Shown here one piece after another: positions 1-4,786 of a stretch of DNA of 8,269 bases. The notes beneath the pieces are model-generated. The model was not told the origin of the DNA. It ran no database searches and was given only the letters and a program-made list of their open reading frames with translations. The DNA is from Anaerolineales bacterium (GTDB lineage Bacteria > Chloroflexota > Anaerolineae > Anaerolineales > DRMV01). The stretch is taken from positions 1 to 8,269 of the forward strand of contig JALVOR010000377.1 of the NCBI GenBank assembly GCA_027026295.1. Direction: 5' to 3'. How positions within the stretch are numbered: position 1 is the first letter of the stretch; every line of letters starts with the position of its first letter. Position numbers and translations under genes: made by a program.

Positions 1-383
1 CATGTAGAGTACTGGCTGCCCGGCAAGCCCCTCCGCCAACCCACGCAGCGCCCACAACACAGTTGTTGGATTACCTCCACAACCACCCACCCGGCACCTT
101 TTATCTGGTTGCCGCACCCAGCGCCCAGGTCGGCGCGCCGTTGGTGCTGGCAACCGGGCAGCCAGTACTCTACATGGGCGGCTTCGCCGGGCACGACCGC
201 GTAGTCAACCCAGACGACCTCGCCGCCATGGCAACAGACGGCAAACTGCGCTACGTGCTGTACTACGCGCGCGATGCCCGCCGCGACATCCAACAATGGC
301 TACAAATTACCTGCCAGCCCGTGCAGGGGATAAAAATTCAAGGGCGCGGTCAGCCAATGCAACTTTACGATTGTCACCCGTGA
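1..383 (+). CDS. C-terminal fragment of a membrane glycosyltransferase (GT39/ArnT/YkcB-like), cut at the window's 5' edge
   Basis: The frame is open from base 3 to the TGA at 381-383, so only the last ~126 codons are visible and the true start lies outside the window. A TTG at 63 falls inside the open frame and is probably not a start. The visible part looks like the soluble C-terminal domain that follows the membrane helices in lipid-linked sugar transferases of the PMT/ArnT/YkcB superfamily. It has a 'GAPLVLATGQPVLYMGGF' strand-turn region, an acidic/polar stretch (AGHDRVVNPDDL), then 'DGKLRYVLYY', and it ends with a W-x-x-x-x-C segment and 'LYDC'. Family members usually show 'xxGGFxGxDPxxT...VxxGxIxYF' and a final 'WVxxxC...LYDL' here. 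By family analogy it would move a sugar from a polyprenyl-phosphate carrier to an extracytoplasmic acceptor. The catalytic N-terminal part is not in view, so substrate and activity cannot be judged. An 89-base gap separates it from the next gene. Confidence 0.62.
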   Translation, partial: CRVLAARQAPPPTHAAPTTQLLDYLHNHPPGTFYLVAAPSAQVGAPLVLATGQPVLYMGGFAGHDRVVNPDDLAAMATDGKLRYVLYYARDARRDIQQWLQITCQPVQGIKIQGRGQPMQLYDCHP

Positions 384-405
384 AAGCCATAATCCCAAAG
401 TCGGG

Positions 406-432
406 CTTACAAAGTTGGTTATATGTTATAAA
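406..432 (+). promoter_or_regulatory. Weak candidate promoter before the lipoprotein gene
   Basis: In the 89-base gap, CTTACA (406-411) matches TTGACA at 4 of 6 positions. It is followed after 15 bases by TATAAA (427-432), in an A/T-rich patch that stands out from the G+C-rich surroundings. The spacer is shorter than the usual 16-18 bases. A start near 439 would give a leader of about 34 bases. Read-through from the upstream glycosyltransferase gene is equally possible. Confidence 0.25.
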
Positions 433-457
433 TGGAGAAACATCATCCCTCATCCAG

Positions 458-464
458 AAAGGAG
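458..464 (+). promoter_or_regulatory. Ribosome binding site that fixes the lipoprotein start
   Basis: AAAGGAG at 458-464 lies 8 bases before the ATG at 473, an ideal Shine-Dalgarno spacing. It decides between this ATG and an earlier in-frame ATG at 296. The earlier start lies inside the upstream gene, has no such site, and would put 59 residues of non-signal sequence before an obvious lipoprotein signal peptide. Confidence 0.85.
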
Positions 465-472
465 CCTCCATC

Positions 473-2656
473 ATGCGAAAAATACTTTTCAGTTTACTGG
501 CGCTGATCTGGCTGTTGGCTGCTTGCGCCCCCCAAAAACCGCCGCGCCGTCCCGCGCCACCACCCAACAGGGCAACGCCGCGCGCCGCGTCACCCACAGC
601 AACATCACCGTCTGCCGTCGCGGCAACACCCACGGCTGCCACTGCAGCCGATGATTGCGGCGCAACCGAACAAAACAGCACCGACGAAAACCCGCTGGCT
701 TCCCACGAGGTATATTTCACCACCACCCCCGACGGCATGACCTTCCCCGACCCCGCGGGGCAACGGATTTTGAAAGCGGCCTCCGTGCCCGACCTCACCA
801 TTGGCCCCGACGGCCACCTGTGGGTTTATTTCGTCAACGGACAGCCCGGCAAACACGGCATTTACGCCGCCCGCCAGACCAACGACGGCAACTGGGAAGT
901 GCTCGGCTGCATCAAACTGGACGGCAAATTTAACGGCAACGCCGTTGACCCCAACGTGCTCCGCCTGCCCGACGGGCGCATTCGGCTGGTTTATTTCCAG
1001 GGAAACTTCGTTTCCCAAACGCTGGAACCCGGCGAACCCAACCCGATTTTCAGCGCAGTTTCGGAAGACGGGCTGAACTTCACTGTGGAAGGCAAACTGA
1101 TTGCCATCGACGGCGCAACCGACCCCACGCTGGTGCAACTACCCGATGGCAGTTGGCTGCTTGCCGTTACCGCCCACGGCCAGGCAGTGCTCGCCCGCAG
1201 CGACGACGGCACGCATTTCACCGAAACCGGGCAGGTCATTCCCGAAACCGGCATCCCTGCACTGGCATTACTGCCCAACGGGCAGGTCGGGCTGTATCTT
1301 TCGCGACTCTATCTTTCTGACGACAACGGCCAGACCTGGCACGTGGCGGAAAACGTCCGCGTGCCAGGCAACGGCAACGATCCTTCGCTGGTAGCCTTGC
1401 CCTCCGGCGGTTACGCTTTCGCTTTCAAACAGATAAACCAAAGTGAGACCGAAAAGCCGCCATCCGGCAACGCCGAAGGCGAAAAGCCGCAGTTCAATCC
1501 CTTCGAGCACCTCACCGCTGAGCAGCAGGCTTGCCTGAAAGAAGCATGGGGCGAAACCGCCTTCCAAGAAATCACCACGTTCCAACGCCCGCCCTCGGAA
1601 GACGAAGTCCCTGCAATGGATGCGTGCGGCATCAAGCCGCCTTCCCCCGGTGAAGGGCAGCCCGGCAACCCGGGTGGCGGCGAGGGCAACATGCCGGGCG
1701 GCAACGGTCCCGGCGGGCCGGGCGGCGGCATGGTACAAGGCAACCCCCAGCCGGTGACGCTCAACCTGCAAATCAGCGGGCGCTACCTGATGGCTTTCCA
1801 CGCCTGCGACACCAGCACATCTGACTGCGACACGCCCAGCAACCATCAGGTCTATCTGGCGCAAAGCGACGACGGCGAGCACTGGCAAATCGTCCCCGGC
1901 TGGCAGCCTTTCCAGGGGTCGGTGCCAGATGTCATCCGCCGCGGCAACACGCTTTACTTCTTCTCGCCCGGCACCGTGACGCGCTACCATCTCGACACCG
2001 GCGTGCTGGATGCCACCGAAAAGGCGGAAATCGAGGGCGTGCCCAACGGTTTCGTCGATCCTTCGCTGCTGTTGGACGACCAGGGGCGGCTGGTGCTGTT
2101 CTTCGTTTACGGAATCCGGGGCGGCGACCCGGCTACCTGCGGCGACAACGACACCAACGGCTGCCGCCATCAAATCGGCTCGGCAACCGAGGTGCCGGGC
2201 AGCGACGGCACGCGCTTTACACTGGACGAAGGCGCCCGCGCCGAAGTAGCACTGACTTCCACAGGGGGTTTTCGCACAGCATCCGACCCGGATGTGTTCT
2301 TCGACGGCAAGCAATACGTGCTCTACATCTCGCATGGCCTCTCCTTCAGCGTATGGACTTCGCCGACCATGCAAGGCAGTTACATCCGCATAGACACCCT
2401 GCCCAACGGCCTGCTCAGCAACGGCAAAGGCGGCGTGCCAGCCAGTTATTACGATGCTGCCAGCGGCATGTACTGGTCATACGCCCACTACAGCCCCAAT
2501 TTGCAAACGCCTGCCGTCATTCGGCTGGCGCGGCACACTGGCTTCGACCGGCAACTTACCCACAGCGACTTCATCACCGTCATCAGCGGCGAAAGCATCG
2601 GCCTGGGCAGCACATGGCTGGTCGCCAGCCCCTCATTCGAGGCCATGCAACCATGA
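473..2656 (+). CDS. Surface lipoprotein with Asp-box/DP-type beta-propeller repeats (727 aa), function unknown
   Basis: Residues 1-18 form a lipoprotein signal peptide: MRK, a hydrophobic run, and lipobox LAAC with Cys18. A Pro/Ala/Thr-rich spacer of about 45 residues follows, so the protein should be lipid-anchored outside the membrane with its body held away from it. Residues ~80-320 and ~430-720 are full of beta-propeller signatures. Asp-box-like S-x-D-x-G-x-x-[WF] motifs occur near 198, 242, 282 (SDDNGQTW, a near-canonical BNR box) and 465. A second recurring motif, [DV]-P-x-h followed by D/G-G and a hydrophobic strand, is seen near 106, 159, 217, 303, 485, 529, 605 and 655. Between the halves lie a Cys-bracketed helical segment (~343-387, Cys354 and Cys385) and a Gly/Pro-rich stretch (~388-424). 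Such repeats occur in sialidases, GH43/GH32-like glycosidases and non-enzymatic sugar-binding propellers. No complete catalytic set was recognised, so no enzyme activity is claimed. The stop overlaps the start of the next gene by four bases. Confidence 0.85.
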   Translation: MRKILFSLLALIWLLAACAPQKPPRRPAPPPNRATPRAASPTATSPSAVAATPTAATAADDCGATEQNSTDENPLASHEVYFTTTPDGMTFPDPAGQRILKAASVPDLTIGPDGHLWVYFVNGQPGKHGIYAARQTNDGNWEVLGCIKLDGKFNGNAVDPNVLRLPDGRIRLVYFQGNFVSQTLEPGEPNPIFSAVSEDGLNFTVEGKLIAIDGATDPTLVQLPDGSWLLAVTAHGQAVLARSDDGTHFTETGQVIPETGIPALALLPNGQVGLYLSRLYLSDDNGQTWHVAENVRVPGNGNDPSLVALPSGGYAFAFKQINQSETEKPPSGNAEGEKPQFNPFEHLTAEQQACLKEAWGETAFQEITTFQRPPSEDEVPAMDACGIKPPSPGEGQPGNPGGGEGNMPGGNGPGGPGGGMVQGNPQPVTLNLQISGRYLMAFHACDTSTSDCDTPSNHQVYLAQSDDGEHWQIVPGWQPFQGSVPDVIRRGNTLYFFSPGTVTRYHLDTGVLDATEKAEIEGVPNGFVDPSLLLDDQGRLVLFFVYGIRGGDPATCGDNDTNGCRHQIGSATEVPGSDGTRFTLDEGARAEVALTSTGGFRTASDPDVFFDGKQYVLYISHGLSFSVWTSPTMQGSYIRIDTLPNGLLSNGKGGVPASYYDAASGMYWSYAHYSPNLQTPAVIRLARHTGFDRQLTHSDFITVISGESIGLGSTWLVASPSFEAMQP

Positions 2657-2994
2657 AACGATCCAACGTCTTTTCTCGCGGCGCAACCATCTTTGCTTAC
2701 ACCATGTTACTGGCAGGGCTTGGTTTCAGTGCCTTCACCTTCTACCTCAGTTGGCAGTTTTACACCCAAATCAAGGGCGCCATGGCATTGGGCATATTCA
2801 ACATGGGCGGCAACAACGCCGCCGACAACCTGCATTCCATGCAAATGATGTTCATGGAAACCCTGCTGGTGGGAACAGCCATATTGGTTCTGACGTTCCT
2901 GTTCCACTTCGGCTACCTCTATTTGCAGGCGTGGTCGGCAAACGCCCGCAAGGCCAATCTCGCAGAAAACGACCAAGCCGACACAGACAAATGA
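2653..2994 (+). CDS. Small two-helix membrane protein (113 aa), translationally coupled to the lipoprotein
   Basis: I do not recognise this family. The ATG at 2653 overlaps the lipoprotein stop as ATGA, and there is no clear Shine-Dalgarno, so translation is probably coupled to the upstream gene. Two hydrophobic helices are visible at ~11-33 and ~70-93. The basic N-terminus (KRS...R) and the basic patch after helix 2 (NARK) put both ends in the cytoplasm and the ~35-residue loop outside. The loop contains a Gly/Asn-rich part (NMGGNN, 50-55), then a Met-rich entry to helix 2 (HSMQMMFM, 61-68). The C-terminal tail (~94-113) is polar and mixed-charge. The tight overlap suggests it works with the lipoprotein, perhaps as a membrane partner or assembly factor, but this is inferred from position alone. 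An upstream extension in this frame runs through the lipoprotein gene and is a shadow. Confidence 0.8.
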   Translation: MKRSNVFSRGATIFAYTMLLAGLGFSAFTFYLSWQFYTQIKGAMALGIFNMGGNNAADNLHSMQMMFMETLLVGTAILVLTFLFHFGYLYLQAWSANARKANLAENDQADTDK

Positions 2995-3011
2995 CTACTG
3001 CCCTTCCGGAA

Positions 3012-3081
3012 ACGCAACTGTTCAGCCGCAAGGAAACAGCCCGCGGATGACACAGATGGTTACGGACGCTCGCGGATTTTT
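3012..3081 (+). repeat. Degenerate intergenic repeat, left arm of a 70-base imperfect inverted repeat
   Basis: Its reverse complement aligns without gaps to 3525-3594, with about 52 of 70 identities by hand count. The best-kept blocks are AAAAATCCG, GTCATCCG, CTGTTTCC and ACAGTT. It begins 17 bases after the stop of the small membrane protein gene. Confidence 0.7.
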
Positions 3082-3170
3082 GAACGCCAAACGCCAAGGA
3101 AGTTAACGCAAAGGTACGAAGAGCGCAAAGAACGCAAAACCAACACAACGTTTCCCGCATCCCGCTGCCT

Positions 3171-3259
3171 GTGTTTTCGGTGCTTCTTCTGTGTCTTCTG
3201 TGTTTTTTCTCGCGAAATCTGCGTAATATCTGTGGTTTCTCCTCGCCAAGGCTGAACAG
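3171..3259 (-). repeat. Third, more diverged copy of the intergenic repeat family
   Basis: Read on the - strand from 3259, this starts with CTGTTCAGCC, identical to 3017-3026 apart from small offset choices. It continues through GGAGAAACCACAGAT and ACGCAGATTT, which parallel the GGAAACAGC...ACACAGAT...GCGGATTTTT order of the unit at 3012-3081. Gaps are needed to align it, so its boundaries are approximate. Confidence 0.5.
3186..3203 (+). repeat. Perfect 9-base tandem duplication (CTTCTGTGT x2)
   Basis: CTTCTGTGT at 3186-3194 is followed directly by an identical copy at 3195-3203. It sits inside the repeat unit on the - strand, where it reads as ACACAGAAG twice. Such short tandem steps are typical of how this kind of low-complexity spacer grows. 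Confidence 0.75.
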
Positions 3260-3271
3260 ATACCCGGAAAC

Positions 3272-3306
3272 AGCAAAATCCCCCGCACTCAGCGGGGGAT
3301 TTTGCT
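3272..3306. terminator. Perfect 15-bp hairpin with A-tract/T-tract, probable bidirectional intrinsic terminator
   Basis: AGCAAAATCCCCCGC (3272-3286) pairs perfectly with GCGGGGGATTTTGCT (3292-3306) around a five-base ACTCA loop. The stem has a strong G+C core of seven pairs. It is flanked by four A on one side and four T on the other, so either strand gives a hairpin ending in a short U-run. It lies 278 bases after the small membrane protein stop and about 350 bases before the mreB promoter, and it could insulate the two units. The U-run is short and lies within the stem, so efficiency is uncertain. A palindromic repeat element is the alternative reading. Confidence 0.6.
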
Positions 3307-3327
3307 TGCAGCCGCCCTTGCACGAAA

Positions 3328-3410
3328 GCCCTTCCGGCAACGGAGCAACACGCAGCACGGCCCTCAAGGGTGCATGTGCAGAAATGGTTGCTCCACTATG
3401 GCGTGAGGGC
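3328..3410. repeat. Imperfect inverted repeat with nested palindrome
   Basis: GGAGCAAC (3342-3349) is matched by GTTGCTCC (3387-3394). An outer GCCCT (3328-3332) is matched by AGGGC (3406-3410), with partly matching sequence between the two blocks. In the 37-base loop sits CCCTCAAGGG (3361-3370), itself a small palindrome. RNA or single-stranded DNA from here could fold into a long interrupted stem. Nothing shows a function. A REP/MITE-like palindromic element or chance within a repeat-rich spacer are the two explanations. Confidence 0.5.
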
Positions 3411-3524
3411 AAAGAAAGCGCAAAACCGCAGAAAACACAGAAACAAAGCAGTTTGTGGAGCGCGACTTCGTCAATTCGTAGCATCCGCAGCAACACTTTG
3501 CGTGCTTTACCCCCTCGGCGGCCC

Positions 3525-3594
3525 AAAAATCCGTGTGCATCCGCGACCGTCCTTGTCATCCGTGGTCTGTTTCCCCAAAGCGGAACAGTTACGC
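3525..3594 (-). repeat. Degenerate intergenic repeat, right arm of the 70-base imperfect inverted repeat
   Basis: This is the inverted partner of 3012-3081 (about 74% identity, no gaps). It starts at AAAAATCCG and ends at ACAGTTACGC, some 60 bases before the mreB -10 box. Its position next to the promoter means the spacer between the lipoprotein unit and the mre genes is bracketed by related sequence at both ends. Confidence 0.7.
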
Positions 3595-3652
3595 TTCTAT
3601 AACATTTGCCTACACCCGCCCTCAATCCGAAAACATTCGTCTGGCCTTCGCA

Positions 3653-3661
3653 TGGTATAAT
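3653..3661 (+). promoter_or_regulatory. Extended -10 promoter for the mreBCD-mrdA operon
   Basis: TGG-TATAAT at 3653-3661 is a perfect -10 hexamer with the TGn extension of vegetative (sigma-70 type) promoters. No good -35 box is present at the right distance: AACATT at 3632-3637, with an 18-base spacer, is poor. This is expected for an extended -10 promoter. Transcription would start near 3667-3669, giving a leader of about 40 bases to the TTG at 3709. No other promoter-like site is seen before 8240, so it may drive all four genes. Confidence 0.7.
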
Positions 3662-3696
3662 GGGCGCGCTTGTTTTCTGGCACAAAATTCACCAAC

Positions 3697-3700
3697 GGAG
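3697..3700 (+). promoter_or_regulatory. Ribosome binding site that fixes the mreB TTG start
   Basis: GGAG at 3697-3700 is 8 bases before TTG at 3709. The only earlier in-frame start, TTG at 3670, coincides with the expected transcription start and has no ribosome site. The 13 residues it would add (FSGTKFTNG...) do not resemble an MreB N-terminus. Confidence 0.75.
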
Positions 3701-3708
3701 TCGCAATT

Positions 3709-4761
3709 TTGTTCAACCCCATCAGTTGGCTGCTGAGTTTCTTCGCGCTGGATATCGGCATCGACCTGGGCACAGCCAATACCCTGGTCTACATCCGTGG
3801 CAAGGGCATCGTGGTTAACGAGCCCTCATGGGTCGCCATCGACAAACGCACCCGCCAACCGTTAGCCGTAGGCAGTACTGCCAAACGCATGGCCGGGCGT
3901 GCGCCCGCCAACGTCCTCGTCATCCGCCCGCTACGCGACGGTGTGATTTCCGAATTCGACATCACCGAAGCCATGTTAGAACACCTCATCGGCAAGGCTC
4001 ACGAGCAGAGCATCGTGCCTGCCCCTTACCCTCACGTGGTCATCGGCGTGCCCGCGGGCGTTACCGAAGTGGAAATGCGCGCCGTTTACGATGCCGCCAT
4101 GGCCGCCGGGGCGCGGGAAGCCCATCTCATCGAAGAACCCATCGCGGCAGCATTAGGGGCGGGGTTGCCCATCAGCGATATTCAAGGCCACATGATCGTG
4201 GATATCGGCGGCGGCACCACCGAGGTTGCCGTGCTTTCCATGGGGCACACCGTGGTGGCACGCTCCCTGCGCGTGGCTGGCGACGAAATGGATGAGGCTA
4301 TCGTCCAATACATCCGCAACAAATACAACCTGCTCATCGGCGAGCGCATGGCAGAAGAAATCAAAATGACCATCGGCTCGGCACACCCCCTCAAAGAAGA
4401 AAAAACCACTGTAGTGCGCGGACGCAACCTGGTAACCGGCTTACCTGAAGCCGTCGAACTCTCTTCCATTGAGATCCGGGAAGCCATTTCCGGGCCGGTG
4501 CAGACCATTCTGGATACCATCCGCGATACCATCGATGAAGCCCCCGCGGAAATCATCGCCGACCTGATGGAAAACGGCGTCACCCTGGCTGGCGGCGGTG
4601 CACAGTTGCAGGGGCTGGACGCCCGCATCACCGACGAACTCAACCTGCGCGCCTGGGTCGCCGAAGACCCGCAAAGTTGCGTTGCCCGCGGCGCGGGGCT
4701 GGTGCTGGAAGATTTCGATGCCAACCGCCAGTTCCTGGTGGATATGAACACCCTGGCCTGA
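3709..4761 (+). CDS. mreB: Rod shape-determining protein MreB (bacterial actin homologue, 350 aa)
   Basis: MreB is an ATP-binding actin-like protein that polymerises on the inner face of the membrane and guides the peptidoglycan elongation machinery. The whole actin-fold signature is present: phosphate-1 loop DIGIDLGTANTLV at 15-27, the IEEPIAAALGAGL segment with a candidate catalytic Glu near 143, phosphate-2 loop VDIGGGTTEVAV at 164-175, adenosine motif VTLAGGGAQLQGL at 291-303, and a C-terminal VAEDPQSCVARGAGL at 317-331. Length is normal for the family (330-350). With the TTG start, the protein begins (L/M)FNPISWLLSFFALD, a hydrophobic/amphipathic lead of the kind that binds membrane in other MreBs. 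The gene is first in the mre operon, with its own promoter and ribosome site. mreC follows after 25 bases. A few substitutions (EPSWVAID for the usual EPSVVAID) are conservative. FtsA/Hsp70 relatives are excluded by the overall motif set. Confidence 0.97.
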   Translation: MFNPISWLLSFFALDIGIDLGTANTLVYIRGKGIVVNEPSWVAIDKRTRQPLAVGSTAKRMAGRAPANVLVIRPLRDGVISEFDITEAMLEHLIGKAHEQSIVPAPYPHVVIGVPAGVTEVEMRAVYDAAMAAGAREAHLIEEPIAAALGAGLPISDIQGHMIVDIGGGTTEVAVLSMGHTVVARSLRVAGDEMDEAIVQYIRNKYNLLIGERMAEEIKMTIGSAHPLKEEKTTVVRGRNLVTGLPEAVELSSIEIREAISGPVQTILDTIRDTIDEAPAEIIADLMENGVTLAGGGAQLQGLDARITDELNLRAWVAEDPQSCVARGAGLVLEDFDANRQFLVDMNTLA

Positions 4762-4786
4762 TCGCGGCTCCTTTACCTCGATAACG

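Larger units (their letters stand above)
2995..3655. other. Repeat-filled intergenic spacer of about 660 bases, no credible gene
   Basis: Open frames here encode low-complexity products made of KHRRHRR, TENTE or CFCVFC-type strings. These are the usual by-products of degenerate CACAGAA/GCAAAG repeats, and none has a ribosome site, recognisable domain or normal codon use. The spacer holds related repeat units in both orientations (3012-3081, ~3171-3259, 3525-3594), a 9-base tandem duplication, a terminator-like hairpin and a second inverted repeat, each listed separately. Recurrent words are CGCAAAG/CGCAAAAC (3091-3141, 3418-3428), ACACAG, ATCCGYG and GGAAACAG. It separates the lipoprotein unit from the mreB promoter. 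Confidence 0.8.

Noticed and set aside
296..472. Extended N-terminus for the lipoprotein from ATG 296
   Set aside because: It overlaps the upstream glycosyltransferase gene and lacks a ribosome site. It would bury a perfect signal peptide/lipobox 59 residues inside.
1268..2374. Long (368-codon) - strand frame opposite the lipoprotein gene
   Set aside because: It is a G+C-driven shadow of a confidently coded + strand gene with signal peptide and repeats. The antisense product has no coherent features.
3012..3594. CRISPR array
   Set aside because: Repeats are degenerate, in both orientations and irregularly spaced. There are no equal-length repeats with unique spacers and no cas genes.
3171..3602. 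143-codon + strand frame in the spacer
   Set aside because: It lies entirely in repeat DNA and crosses the hairpin and the inverted repeats. There is no recognisable domain or ribosome site.
2995..3655. Insertion sequence remnant with transposase
   Set aside because: Although inverted arms exist, no frame inside shows transposase motifs and no target duplication is evident, so only a repeat/MITE-like reading is left open.
2852..3685. 277-codon open frame on the - strand across the spacer
   Set aside because: The product is low-complexity (KKHRRHRRSTENT, CFCVFCGFAL) and arises from CACAGAA/GCAAAG repeats. It runs antisense into the small membrane protein gene and has no ribosome site or domain.
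3533..3736. Small frame whose product would begin MCIRDR, the well-known signature of transposase-adapter contamination in sequence databases
   Set aside because: The DNA here (GTGTGCATCCGCGACCG) is not the adapter sequence. It belongs to the 70-base repeat arm, so the peptide match is a coincidence and not an assembly artefact.
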